Position numbers and translations under genes: made by a program | The notes under the pieces: model-generated | The model's input: the letters and a program-made list of their open reading frames with translations, nothing else | Database searches by the model: none | What the model was told of the DNA's origin: nothing | Assembly: GCA_030789695.1 (NCBI GenBank) | Contig: JAULAV010008665.1 | Span: 1-64,000 of the forward strand | Reading direction: 5' to 3' | Length of the DNA: 64,000 bases | From: Scilla litardierei | Lineage: Eukaryota; Streptophyta; Magnoliopsida; Asparagales; Asparagaceae | Shown: positions 11,080 through 24,300 of the stretch, one piece after another | Numbering within the stretch: the first letter of the stretch is position 1 | Layout: the number at the start of each line of letters is the position of its first letter

Positions 11080-12034
11080 TCATTTGAGCAGGACATCGTT
11101 TGAGAAGTCCTCAGCGATGAACCTGATTGATGCCAGGTCTTCATGTTCCACCAGGTTTGTCTCAGCTTGCTTCTGGCTAGCTTTGTACAAGTCCTGTAAG
11201 TGGCGTGGAGTCCGATAATTCCTGGACCAGTGTCCAGTCCTGCCACACCTGTGGCACTTATCTTCCCAGTCTTTTCTGGGGGCTGATGTCTGGCCGTCGT
11301 CTTTTCTATTCCACACAATTTTCTTTTTTCCCTCATTATTGGTTCTTAGAGGGGGTCCTCTAGCCTGCTTCTCCATTGCCTTGCCCTTCTGGGGTTTTCC
11401 TTTGAAGTTGGTCCTCTTCTTTTGGGAGGAGCTGTGATGCGCTTCAGGCACAAGAGCAGTGCCGGTAGGGCGTGAGTTATGGGTGGCCAGAAGGAGGTCT
11501 CTATTCTGCTCTGCTATCAAAAGGCATGAGAGAAGCTCTGAGTATTTCGTGAACTTACGTTCACGATACTACTGCATTAGTATAACATCCTTCTCGTGGA
11601 AGGATGTATACGTCTTCTCTAACATGCGCTCCTCCATCACTTTCTCACCACACAACTTCAAGCGTGAGGTGATACTGAAAAGTGCCAAGTTGTACTTGGC
11701 GATAGACTTAAAGTCTTGGAGATTGAGGTTCTCCATTCATATCACGCTCGGAGAAGTAAAACATCTCTTTGATGTTTATACCTATCCTCGAGGGCGGTCC
11801 ATAACTCATAAGAGTCTTTCACCGTGAGGTACTCGGCCTTCAGGGTCCGATCGATATGGCATCTGATATAGATAATTGCTTTCGCTTTATCTATGTCAGA
11901 AACCTTATCGCCTGCAGCGATGGCATGGCTCAGTCCCTGTGAGCGCAGATGGAATTTTATATCCAACTGCCAGCTCAGATAATTTTCACCTGTAGCATCT
12001 AATACGTCAAAGTCGAGCTCGCAATTTTAGCCAT
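11080..12034 (-). pseudogene. gag: Copia gag (UBN2-type, CCHC knuckle), broken
   Basis: The ATG at 12034-12032 begins MAKI and is followed by an apparent one-base deletion near 12022. After it the copia gag N-terminus is readable (LDFDVLDATGENYLSWQLD and onward through 11966-11742). The frame then moves. MENLNLQDFKSIAKYN, TSRLKLCGEKVMEERMLEKT and FHEKDVILMQ are readable, with one TAG stop near 11566 before YRERKFTKYSELLSCL. Frame 11520-11080 carries the basic linker and the zinc knuckle CHRCGRTGHWSRNY, whose last ligand position is Tyr-flanked rather than a clean CCHC Cys. The element may therefore have lost knuckle function. Gag would package the RNA. Confidence 0.88.
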
Positions 12035-12407
12035 TATCTCTAGCATGTTCAAAATGAGCAATAATTAGATATTTTTGAAGAAAACAAATAACTAATCATT
12101 TTAGACACAGATATTTATTGTGTGGATCGGCTAATCACCATTTTAAATAAAGTCCATACGGTCCCATAAAAATGAAAATACAACTCGGGAACCCACGTGG
12201 GGCCCCTATTCTTCTGGAATGGATCTTCATCTTCGTGGGATGTCCGCCGGTCTTGGAATTTTTACAATAATGTCCTCACTACATTTTCTCTCTCAAAAAA
12301 TAGAAAAGAATGCGAGGCAAATAATGGTGATAGCTAGCCGATCCAAAACCACAACAAATATACACATATGTCGCAAAAAAATGCAGCATGCATTTTATAA
12401 CATTATT

Positions 12408-12458
12408 GGCAATTAATCATCACAGGCAATTAGTCATCACAAGCAATTAATCATCACA
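12408..12458 (-). repeat. Three 17-bp tandem repeats in Element 2 leader
   Basis: GGCAATTAATCATCACA is repeated three times with 1-2 changes (12408-12424, 12425-12441, 12442-12458). Copies of ATGCATTTTATAA stand on both sides (about 12388 and 12457). Confidence 0.85.
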
Positions 12459-12707
12459 TGCATTTTATAATGGAAATGAATTTTTTTCGTTTAATAATTA
12501 TTGGACCACTGGGCAACGTCATACACCGTTAGGTTACTTCACTAACGGCAGAGCGGTCGCAGGCAGGGTCTTCCTAATTATTAAACGTATGATAATCAGG
12601 TAATCCAAAAAATATGTTGAAAAAATCGTGTAATGATCCAGAATTTAATGAAGAAAAACTTAATTAAATCTGGAAAAGAATTTTGGAAAAAACAAAATTT
12701 TGTGGAC

Positions 12708-12808
12708 AAACCCTAGTTAGGGTTTTTCGGTTCGATCTGCCGTGTGATCCCATGTACCCGGTTAGGGTTACAGTCGCTTATGTTGTCGCTTCTGGAGGCT
12801 AGGGTTTC
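12708..12808 (-). promoter_or_regulatory. Palindromic telo-box cluster in Element 2 leader
   Basis: AAACCCTA-GT-TAGGGTTT (12708-12725) is a perfect 8-bp inverted repeat of the plant telo-box. Further TTAGGGTTA (12762-12770) and CTAGGGTTT (about 12799-12807) copies follow. Telo-boxes are known regulatory and TRB-binding sites in plants. Whether these act is unknown. Confidence 0.5.
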
Positions 12809-12839
12809 GGACAAGTGTGCACACTGGGAGGGGGCGCTG

Positions 12840-13300
12840 CTGCAGGCGGTAGGGTCCGTCCGTCACTGCGGGCGGTGGCGGGGCCGCCGCTGTAAGGGGC
12901 GGTTTCGGCCCGTCGCTTGCAGCGGCGGGTTCCGCCAGCCGCTGCAGGCGACGGCGGTTGCCGCCACTACATGCGGCGGGTTTTGACCACCGCTGCAAGC
13001 GACGGTTCTGCATGTCACTGTGAGCGGCGACGGTTACCGCCGCTGTAGGCGACAGGTTTTACCCGTCGCTGCAAGTGGCGGTTGCCGCCCGTCGCTGCAA
13101 GCGGCCGCGGTTACCGCCGCTGCAAGCGGCGGTTTCGCACGCCGCTGCGAGCGGCGGTGGTTGCCACCTGCCGCTGCAGGTGGTGGCGGTTGCTGTTTGC
13201 TGCAAGCGGCGGTTCCGCACGCCGCTGTGAGGTGCGGCGGTTGCCACCTGCCGCTGCAGGCGACGGTGGATGCCGCCGCTTGCAGGCGATGGCGACAGCA
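12840..13300 (-). repeat. GC-rich tandem repeats in Element 2 5' leader
   Basis: Irregular short repeats built on GCTGCA(A/G)GCGGCGG and GCCGCCGCT. One longer duplication places TTCCGCACGCCGCTG and GGTTGCCACCTGCCGCTGCAGG blocks at about 13131-13190 and again at 13211-13262, about 80 bp apart. It lies between the PBS and gag. The overlapping open frames on both strands lack any domain and reflect the GC bias. Confidence 0.75.
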
Positions 13301-13712
13301 TGTGATCGAGGGGGTTTTACGCGTGCGCCGCTTCCGGTCACGTGGTGTGGAAGAAATCCCCCAAGGGTTTTGAGATTTTTGGGGAAGAAGATGATAAAAA
13401 TCTGATTTTTATTAAAAAAACTATTTTTAGTCTTCAAAACGGCATTTTTATCGTAAAAAGTTGATTTTTAACAATAAAAACGACGATTTTACATTAAACG
13501 GTTGATATAGCATGCTGATCTTAGGAAAAAACCAGATCTATACTAATCAAGACATCGATCCAAGTATTTGGATTTAAACATATGCGCATACAAATTTAGA
13601 TCTAGGGAATAAAAATTACCTCTGGATCCTACCCGCCGAATCTAGCGACGTTCGGTGAAGGAAGCCCGTTCGCGTCGCGTTCGTCCGTCAGCAGAGGTTC
13701 GGCTCAGCCTCG

Positions 13713-13727
13713 AGCGTGCTGATAACG
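13713..13727 (-). other. Primer-binding site of Element 2
   Basis: Minus strand CGTTATCAGCACGCT immediately follows the 5' LTR end ACAACA. This CGTTATCAGCACG type of site is common in short-LTR plant copia elements and differs from the TGGTATCAGAGC sites of the other elements here. Confidence 0.75.
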
Positions 13728-13838
13728 TGTTGTAAATTGGTGGCTACGAAACCTGTATCCCTGTATTTATAGTAATAGGGTTACATAATGGGTGGATACC
13801 CAACACACAGATGGGCCTCCAAAAGCCCGTTTACAACA
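13728..13838 (-). repeat. 5' LTR of Element 2 (111 bp)
   Basis: Bounded by a perfect 9-bp inverted terminal repeat TGTTGTAAA / TTTACAACA. The TATA box on minus (ACTATAAATACAG) is at 13761-13773. It is a short LTR for a copia element. Confidence 0.93.
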
Positions 13839-16800
13839 ATATTTATATTTATTAATTGATAAGATTTTTAAAGCCTAATTTGTCTTCTCTTATTTTCCAG
13901 TTGAAGATGGTAATCTTTTGTTGAATGATATTTTAGCTTAATTTTGTCTTCTTTTATATTCTAGTTGAAAATGGCGATCTCTCAGTTTCAACGGACATTT
14001 TTGTAGATTTTTCTGACCTCTGGGCTATTTTCCACATTATTGGAAGATATGTATCATTTAAATGATATGATATTTTGGCCTAATTTTGTCTTCTCTTATT
14101 TTTCAGTTGAAGATGGCGATCTCTCGGTTCCAACGGACATTTTTGTGGATTTTTGAGATCGGTGCTATTTTCTTTATTTTATGAAAGAAGAGGATCTTTT
14201 ATAAAATGATATGATTTTTATTGCCTATATTTGTCTTCTCTTATTTTTTCAGTTGAAGATGGCGACCTACCATTTCAACAGAAATTTTTGCGGATTTTTC
14301 TTTGTTTGGGACTATTTTTCTTCCTTTTCTGGAAGATATGCATATTTTTATTAATTGATATGTTTTTGGCCAAATTTTGTCTTCTCTTTTTTCAATTGAA
14401 GATGTCGCTCTCCCTGTTCCAATTTACATTTGTGCGGATTTTTTTAGCTCTCGGCTATTTTCTACTTTTTCTATAAACTAAGAATCTTTATATTAAATGA
14501 GATGATTTTATAACCTAATTTTGTCTTCTCATATTTTTCAGTTGAAGATAGCGATTTCCCGGTTTCAACGGACATTTTTGTGGATTTTTCTGAGCTTGGG
14601 TCTATTTTTCCACATTTTCGGGAAATTATGGATCTTTTTATTAAATGATATAATTTTTTATCCATTATTTGTCTTCTCTTATTTTTATCAGTTGATATGG
14701 TGACCTACCAGTTCCAACAGACATTTTTAGCGGATTATTCTGACCACGAGGCTATTTGTTAATTTTTCTTGAAGATATGGATATTTTTATCAAATAATTT
14801 GATTTTTGGCCTAATTTTGATTTCTATTATTTCTCAGTTGACGATAGCAATCTCACGGTTCCAACGGATATTTTTGCAGATTTTTCTGAGCTCTGTGCTA
14901 TTTTCTATATTTTATGCAAGATATGTATCTTTTATTAAATGAGATGATTTTTATAGCCTACATTTTTCTTCTCTTATTTTTTCAAGTGAAAGAGGCGATC
15001 TACTGGTTCCAACAGACATTTTTGCGAACTTTTCTTAGCTTGGAACTATTTGCCCACATTTTCTATAAGATATGTATTTTTTAATGAAATGGTACGATAT
15101 TTTTGGCCTAATTGTGTTTTCTGTTTTAGTTGAAGATGGCGATCTCTCCGTTCAACCGGACATTTTTGCAGATTATTCTGACCTCAAGCCTATTTTCTAA
15201 ATTTTTTGGAAGATATGCATCTTTTTTATTAAATGATAAGATTATTGGCCTAATTTTGTCTTCTCTTATTTTTAAGTTGAAGTGGCGATCTGCTGATTCC
15301 AACGAAAATTTAAGTCGATTTTTCACAGCTCAGTGCTATTTTCTATATTTTATGTAAGATATGGATCTTTTTATTCAGTGATATAATTTTTATATCCTTT
15401 GTTTGTCTTCTCTTATTTTTTTTAGTTGAATATGGCGATCTACCAGTTCCAACGGACATTTTTACTGATTTTTCCTATCCTGTGGCTATTTTCTCCATTT
15501 TATGGAAGATATAGATCATTTTATTAAATGATATGAATTTTTGACCCAATTTTGTCTTCTCTTATTTTTCAGTTTAGGATGGCGTTCTCATGGTTCCAAC
15601 GAACATTTTTGTGGATTTTTTGAACTAGATGCTATTTCTATATTTTCTGGCAGATAAGGGTCCTTTTAATAATAAATATGATTTTTGGCCTAATTTTGTC
15701 TTCTCATATTTTTCAGATGAAGATGGCGATCTCCGGTTTCTAATTGACATTTTTGCGGAAATTCTAAGTCCGGGGCAATTTTTCTGTATTTTATGGAAGA
15801 TGTGGATCATTTATTAAATAGTATGATTTTTGGCCCAATTTTGTCTTCTCTTATTTATTAGTCGAAGATGGCATTCTCTCTGTTCCAACGGATATTTTTG
15901 TGGATTTTTTGACCTAGAGGCTATTTTCTACGTTTTCTAGAAGATATGGATCTTTTTATTATATAATTTGATTTTTAGCTTTATTTTGTTTTCTCTTATT
16001 TTTCAGATTAAGATGGCGATGTCCCGATTCCAATGGACATTTTTGCGGTTTTTCTGAGCTATTTGCTATTTTCTAAATTTTCTGTAAGATTTGTATCTTT
16101 AAAATAAACGATATGATTTTTATAGCTTAATTTTATTTTCTCTAATGTTTCAATTGAAGATGGTGATCTCCTGGTACAAACATACATTTTTGCGGATTTT
16201 ACTTAGCTCGGAGCTATTTTCTCTATTTTCTGGAAGATATGATTCTTTTAGTTAAATGATATGATTTTTTGCCTAATTTTTTCTTCTGTTATTTTTTAAT
16301 TGAAGATAGCAATCTCTCTATTCCAACGGATATTTTTGCAGATTTTTCTGAGCTCGGGGCTATTTTCTGCATTTTCTGCATGATATGGATCATTTTATTA
16401 AATGATAAAAATTTTGGCCTTATTTTATCTTCTCTAAGTTTTTAGTTGAAGATGGCGATCTCCCTGTTCCAATGGGTATTTTGGGGATTTTTCTATGCCC
16501 ATGGCAATTTTCTATATTTTATTGAAGATATGGATCTTTTTATTAAATGATATGATTTTTAGCCTAATTTTGTCATCTCTTATTTTTCAATTGAAGATGG
16601 CGATCTTCCGGTTCCAGTGGACATTTTTGCGAATTTTTTGAGCTCCGGACTATTTTTCTACATTTTCGGGAAGTTATGGATCTTTTTATTAAATGATATG
16701 ATTTTTTTAGCCTAAATTTGTCTGCTCCTATTTTCAGTTGAAGATGGAGATCTTTCGGTTCCTACAAACATTTTTGTTGATAATTCTGACCTCGAGGCTA

Positions 16801-18956
16801 TTTTCAAAATTTTCTTGAAGATATGGATATTTGTATTAAATGGTATGATTTTTGCCTAATTTTGTCTACTCTTATTTTTCAGTTGAAGATGTCGATCTTC
16901 CGGTTCTAACGAAATTTTTTTCGGATTTTTCGAAGCTCGGTGCTATTTTCTATATTTTATGAAAGATATGAATTTTTTTATTTAATGATACGAATTTTAT
17001 ATCCTTCGTTTTTTCTCTTATTTTTTCAGTTGAATATTGCGATCTACCGGTTCAAGCGGATATTTTTACTGATTTTTGTTAGTATGGGCTATTTTTATTT
17101 ATTTTATAGAAGATATGGATCATTTTATTAAATGATAAGATTTTTTGGCCTAATATTGTCTTCTCTTATTTTTCTGTAGAAGATGGAGTTCCCATGGTTT
17201 CAACGGAGATTTTTGCAGATTTTTTGGCCTTGAGGCTATTTTCTACATTTTCTACAAGATTTGGATCTTTTATTAAATAATAAGATTTTTTTGCCTAATT
17301 TTATTATCTAATCATATTTTTCAGATGAAGATGGCGATCACCCAGGTCAAACAGATATTTTTTCGGATTTTTCTAAGCTCCGTGCTATTTTTTACATTTT
17401 CTGTAAGATATAAATATTTAGATTAAATGATATAATTTTTATAATCTAATTTTGTTTTCTCTTATTTTTCAGTTGAAAATGGTGATCTCTCGGTTCCAAC
17501 GGACATTTTTGTGTATTTTTCTGAGCTCGGGGCTATTTTCTACATTTTATTGAAGATATTGATCTTTTTATTAAATGATATGATTTTTAGCCTAATTTTG
17601 TCTTTTTTTATTTTTCACTTGATGATGTCGATCTCCCGCTTCCAACAGACATTTTTGCATATATTTCTGAGTTTGGGACTATTTTTCTACATTTTCGGTA
17701 AGTTATTGATCTTTTATTAAATGACATGATTTTTTGGTCTAATTTTGTCTTTTCTTTTTTCAGTTGAAGATGGCGATATCCCAATTCCAACGGACATTTG
17801 TGTAGATTTTCAAAGATTCGGGCTATTTTCTAAATTTTCTAGAATATATAGATTTTTATTTTAAGCGATATAATATTTATAGCCTTATTTTACCTTCTCT
17901 TATTTTTCAATTGAAGATGGCGATTTTCTATTTCCAAAGGATATATTTGCGGCTTTTTTGAGCTCAAGACTATTTTTCTACATTTTTGGAAAGGTATAGA
18001 TCTTTTTATTAAACGATATGATTTTTAGGCCTAATTTTGATTCTCATATTTTTTTCCACTGAAGATGGCAATCGCCCAGTTCCACTGACATTTTTGCGTA
18101 TTTTACAAGCTTCGGGCTATTTTCTAAATTTTCTGTAAGATATGAATCTTTATATTAAATGATATGATTTTTGTGGAGTAATTTTGTCTTCTCTAATTTT
18201 TTTTAGTTGAAGATGTCGATCTCCCTGTTCCAACAGCCATTTTTGTGGATTTTGTAAATTCGGAACTATGTTCCATAGTTTATTTAAGATATGGATATTT
18301 TTATTAAATGATACCATTTTATAGACTAAGTTTTTCTTCTCTTATTTTTAAGTTGAATATGTCGATCTTCCGGTTCCAACACAAATATATGGGCTATTTT
18401 AAATTTTCTATAATATATGGATATTTATATTAAATGATATAATTTTTATCCCCTAATTTTGCCTTCTCTTATTTTTTCAGAAGAAGATAGCGGTCTCTCA
18501 GTTCTAACAAATATTTTTACGGATTTTTCTAAGCTCTGCACTATTTTCTATATTTTCCGTAAGATATTGATCTTTTTATTAAATGATATGATTTTTATGG
18601 CCTAATTTTGTCTTCTCTTATTTTTTTAGTTGAAAAGGAAGATCTCCCGTTTCCAACGAACTTTTTTTTGCGTATTTTTCTTAGGTTGGGGCTATATTCT
18701 ATATTTTTTTTGAAAATAAGGATCTTTATAATAATTGATATGATTTTTATTGCCTAGTTTTGTCTTCTCTTACTTTCCAGTTGATGATGGAGATAATTTT
18801 ATTAAATGATATGATTTTTTGGCCTTATTATCCGTCATTTATATTTCGGTTGAAGATGGCGATCTTTCGGTTCAACAGATATTTTTGCAGATTTTTATGA
18901 GCTCCGGTCTAATTTTCACATTTTCTGAAAGATATTGATCATTTATTAAATGATAT

Positions 18957-19112
18957 CAGAGAAGACAAAATTTGGCCAAAAATGTCCGTTGCAACCGAGA
19001 AATCACCAGTTTACTTGAATTATAAGAGAAGACAAAATTTGGAACCAAAAAATCACCATCTTCATCTATAAAATTGTCGGTTGTAACCGGGATTTTGCGA
19101 TCTTCAACTAAT
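18957..19112 (-). repeat. Inverted-segment satellite module X, copy A
   Basis: Inside the + array, about 156 bp switch to the minus orientation: CAGAGAAGACAAAATTTGGC, then CCGTTGCAACCGAGAAATCA, then two more shortened reverse units. The array resumes forward after AACTAATAAGATTT. The flanks are normal forward monomers. Confidence 0.85.
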
Positions 19113-22100
19113 AAGATTTGTATACCTCATTTTCTGAGCTTGTTGCTATTTTCAACATTTTATGAAAGATATCGATCTTTTTATTAATTGATAAGATTTT
19201 TATAGCCAAAATTTGTCTTCTCTGATTTTCCAATTGAAGATAGCGATCTTTTTATTAAATGAAATGATTTTTTGCCTAATTTTCTCTTTTATTATATTCC
19301 AATTGAAGATGGCGATCTGCCGGTTCCAACAGACAATTCTGCGGATTTTTTTGAGCTCCGGTCTATTCTCCACTTTTTGGAAAATATGTATCATTTTATT
19401 AAATGATATGATTTTTTTTGCCTAAGTTTGTCTTCTCTTATATTTCGGTTGAAGATGGCGATTTCTCGGTTCCAACTGACATTTTTGCGGATATCTCTGA
19501 GCTCCGGGCTATTTTCCACTTTTTTTGCAAGATACGTATCATTTTATTAAATGATATGATATTTTGGCCAATTTTGTCTTTTATTATATTTTGGTTGACG
19601 ATCGCATCTCTCGATTCTAACGGACAATTTTTGCAGATTTTTCTGAGCTTGGGGCTATTTTGTACACTTTCTGGCAGATAAGAATATTTGTATTAAATGG
19701 TATGATTTTTATATTCTAATTTTCTCTTCTCTTTCTTCCGTTGAAGATGGCGATCTCTCAATTCCAACGAACAGTTTGTGGATTTTTCTGAGCTCCATGC
19801 TATTTTGTACGTTTTATTAAAGATATGGATCTCTTTTTTAATTGACAAGATTTTTGTTGCCTAATTTTGTCTTCTCATATTTTTCAGTTGAATATGGCGA
19901 TCTTCCAGTTCAAACAGACATTTTTGCAGATTTTTCTTAACTTTGGGCTTCTTTCTACATTTCATTGAAGATATCAATCTTTTTATTTAATGATATGATT
20001 TTTTTGGCCTAATTGTGTCTTCTCTTTTTTAGTTGAATATTGCGATCTCCTGGTTTCAACGGACATTTTTGCAGATTTTTCTGAACTCGGTGCTATTTTC
20101 TACATTTTATGGCAGAGATGTATCTTTTTATAAAATGATATGGTTTTGGCCTAATTTTATCTTCTTTTTTAGTTGAAGATGGCGATCTCCCGGTTCCAAC
20201 GGATATATTTTTTGGATTTTTCTGAGCTCGATCTATTTTCTACATTTATGTATGCTATGAAAATTTATATTAAATGATATGATATTTATAACCTAATTTT
20301 ATCTTCTCTTATTTTTCAGTTGAAGATGTCGATCTCCTGGTTGCAACAGACATTTTTTTTATTTTTCTGACCTCTGTAATATTTTTCTATATTTTCAGGA
20401 AGTTATGGATCTTTTTATTAAATGATAGGATTTTTTGACCTAATTATTTCTTCTATTATTTTTTCAGTTTAAGATGGCGATCTCCCTGTTCCAACAGGCA
20501 TTTTTTGCGGAATTTTCTGACCTCCGGACTATTTTCCACTTTTTTAGAAGATATGTATCATTTTATTAAATGATATGATTTTTTGGCCAATATTTGTCTT
20601 CTCTTATTTTTCAGTTGAAGATGGCGATCTCCCGGTTCCAACAGATATTTTTGTAGATTTTTCTGAGCTCGAGGCTAGTACACATTCTTGAAGATAAGAA
20701 TATTTATATTAAACGATATGATTTTTAATATCCTAGTTTTTTCTTCTCTTATTTTTCATTTGAAGATGGTGATCTCCCAGTTCCAACGGACATTTTTGCG
20801 GATTTTTCTGGGGTCCAGGCTATTTTCTACTTTTTATTAAAGATATGGATCTCTTTATTAGATGACAAGATTTTTGTAGCCTAATTTTGTCTTCTCATAT
20901 TTTCCAATTGAATATGGCGATCTCCTGGTTCCAACAGACATTTTTGCATATTTTTCTTTGCTTTTGGCTTTTTAATACAATTTCAGCAATATATGAGTCT
21001 TTTTACTAAATGATATGATTTTTTGGCCTAATTTTGTCTTTTCTTTTTTCAGTTGAATATTGCGATCTCCCAGTTCTAACGGACATTTGCGCGGATTTTT
21101 CTGAGCTCGATGCTATTTTCTACATTTTACGGTAGATATGTATCTTTTTATTAAACGATATGATTTGTGGAATAATTTTGTCTTCTTTTATTTTTTTGTT
21201 GAAGATGGCGATTTCCCAATTCCCAGGGACATTTTTTCAGATTTTTCTGATTTCCGATCTATTTTCTACATTTTTTGTATGATTTGAATCTTTATATTAA
21301 ATCAAATGATTTTTATAACCTAATTTTGTCATTTCTTATTATTTAGTGGAAGATGGCGATCTCCTGGTTCTAATGATATTTTTATCAATTTTTCTTAGCT
21401 CGGGGCTATTTTTCTACATTTTTGGAAAGTAATGGATATTTTTATTAAATGATTTGATTTTTGACCTTATTTTTTCCTCTCTTATTTTTTTTCAGATGAA
21501 GATGGCGATCTCCCAGTTTCAACGAATATTTTTGCAGATTTTTTAGAGCTCCAGGCTATTTTCTACATTTTGGGAAAGTTATACATCTTATTATTAAACG
21601 ATATGATTTTTATAGCCTAATATTATCTTCTCTTATTTTTCAGTTGAAGATGGCGATCTTTTGGTTCCAACTGACATATTTGCGTATTGTTTTGAGTTCG
21701 GTGTTATTTTCTACATTTTATGGAAGATATAGAAATTTTTATTAAATAATACGATTTTTATAGCCTACGTTTGTTATTCTCTTATTTTTTTCAGTTGAAG
21801 ATGGCGATCTCCCGGTTTCAACAGATATTTTCATGGATTTTTCTACATTTTCTTGAAGTTACGTATCTTTTTATGAAATGATATGATTTTTGGCCTAATT
21901 TTGTCTTCTCTTTTTTAATTTGAAGATGGCGATCTCCTGGTTCCAATAGACATTTGTGCGGATTTTTTCGATCCCCGGACTATTTTTTATATTTTTGTAT
22001 AATATGAATCTTTATATTAAATGATATGATTTTTAACCTAATTTGTCATCACTTTTTTAGATGAAGATGGCGATTTCCTGGTTCCATGGGACATTTTTGC

Positions 22101-24142
22101 GGATTTTTCTGAGCTCGGGGCTATTTTCTACATTTTCGAAGTTATGAATTATTATTAAATGTTAGGATTTTTATATCCTACGTTTTTCTTCTCTTATTTT
22201 TTCAGTTGAATATTGCGATCTACCTGTTCCAGCGGACATTTTTACTGATTTTTGTTAGCTTGGTGCTATTTTTCTTCATTTTATGGAAGATATGGATCAT
22301 TTTATTAAAGGATATGATTTTTTGGCCTAATGTTGTCTTCTCTTATTTTTTAATTGAAGATGTCATTCTCAGTGTTCCAACGGAGATTTTTGCAAATTTT
22401 TTGAATTAAAGGCTATTTTCTACCTTTCTGGAAGATATGGATCTTTTTATTAAATAATATGATTTTGGGCCTAATTTTATCTTCTCATATTTTTCTGACG
22501 AAGATGGCGATCTTCCGGTTTCAACGGACATTTTTATGGAATTTTCTGAGCTCCAGTCTATTTTCAACATTTTCTGTAAGAAATGTATCGTTAGATTAAT
22601 GATATTATTTCTATAGCCTAATTTTGTCCCCTCTTATTTTTCAGTTGAAGATGGCGATCTCCTGGTTCCAATGGGCATTTTACGGATTTTCTGAGCACGG
22701 TGTTATTTTCTACATTTTATTGAAGAAATGGATCTTTTTATTAATTAAATGATATGATTTTTGTAGCCTAATTTTGTCTTCTCTTTTTTTTCAATTGAAG
22801 TTGACGATCTCCCGCTTTCAAAGGACAATTTTGATGATATTTATGAGCTTGGGACTATTTTTCCTACATTTTTGGGAAGTTATGGATCTTTTTGTTAATT
22901 GATATGATTTTTTGGCCTAATTTTGTCTTCTCTTTTTTCAGTTGAAGATGGAGATATCCCATTTCCAACGAACATTTGTGCGGATTTTTCTGAGTTTTGG
23001 GCTATTTTCTAAATTTTCTATAAGATATGGATTTTTATATTAAATGATATGATTTTCTAGCCTAATTTTATCTTCTCTTATTTTCAGTTGAAGATGGCGA
23101 TTTCCTGGCTCCAACGGATATTTTTGCAGATTTTTCTGAGCTCGGGGCTATTTTTCTACATTTTCAGGAACTTATAGATCTTTTCATTAAATGATATGAT
23201 TTTTAGGCCCAATTTTGTCTTCTTTTATTTTTTTTCGTTGAATATGGCAATCGCCTGGTTCCAACAGACATTTTTGCGGATTTTTCTGTGCTCCGGATAA
23301 TTCTAAATATTCTGTAAGATATGAACTTTATATTAAATGATATGATTTTTATAACCTAATTTTGCCTTCTCTGATTTTTTAGTTAAAGATGTTGCTCTCC
23401 CGGTTCGAACGGCCATTTTCCCGATTTTTCTAAACTCGAAACTATTTTTCTACAGTTTATTGAAGTTATGGATCTTTTTATTAAATGATATGATTTTTAT
23501 GGACTAAGTTTGTCTTCTCTTATTTTTCAGTTGAATATGGCAATCTCCCGGTTCCACCGGAAAATTTTGCGGAATTTTTTGAGCTCTGGGCTATTTTCTA
23601 CATTTTCTGTAAGAAATGGATATTTATATTAAATAATATGATTTTTATGGCCTATTTTTGTTTTCTCTTATTTTTCAGTTGAAGATGGCTATCTCCCGGT
23701 TCCAACGGAATTTATTTAGTACTTTTTTGAGTTCTGGGATATTTTCTGGAAGATGTAGATATTTATATTAAATGATATGATTTTTATGGCCTAATATTTC
23801 TTCTCTTATTTTTCAGTGAAGATGGCGATCTCACATTTCCAACAGATATTTTTGCGGATTTTTCTGAGCTTGGGGATATTTTCTTTATTTTCTGGAAGAT
23901 TATGAAATTTATATTAATTGATATGATTTCTGCTGCCTAATTTTGTCTTCTCTTATTTTCCAGTTGATGATGGCGACCTTTTAATTAAATGATATAATGT
24001 TTTCGCCTTATTTTGTCTTCTCTTATATTTCGATTGAAGATGGTGATATCCCGGTTCCAACGAACAGTTTTGCGTTTTTTTCCTGAGCTTCAGACTATTT
24101 TTCACATTTCTGGAAGATATGGATCGTATTATTAAATGATAT

Positions 24143-24300
24143 CAGAGAAGACAAAATTACGCCAAAATGTCCGTTGAAACAAAGAAATTGCCATCTTCAA
24201 CTGAAATATAAGAGGAGACAAAATTCGCAAAAAGGAAATCGCCATCTTCATCTTTAAAAATGTCCGCTATAACCAGGATATCGCCATCTTCAACTGATAA
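24143..24300 (-). repeat. Inverted-segment satellite module X, copy B
   Basis: Same structure and same breakpoints as the copy at 18957. It starts after TTAAATGATAT and ends at TTCAACTGATAA, followed by a TTTTTATATA spacer and forward satellite. Confidence 0.88.

Larger units (their letters stand above)
7002..13838 (-). mobile_element. Element 2: near full-length Ty1/copia retrotransposon, minus strand
   Basis: Flanking repeats 7002-7103 and 13728-13838 differ at 4 of 102 aligned bases. Read on the minus strand the order is 5' LTR (13838-13728), PBS, a 1.7-kb leader, gag, protease, integrase, RT, RNase H, 3' UTR, PPT and 3' LTR. This is the copia gene order (integrase before RT). Gag and pol are broken by a few stops and single-base frameshifts, so it is not autonomous now. 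The outer 9 bp of the 3' LTR are absent at the junction with Element 1. Predicted target duplication next to the 5' LTR is ATATT (13839-13843); its partner would lie left of the window, beyond Element 1. Confidence 0.93.

Noticed and set aside
12744..13437. Overlapping 80-117 codon frames on both strands
   Set aside because: They lie in a GC-rich repeat leader; residues are Ala/Arg/Pro biased and mirror each other on the two strands.
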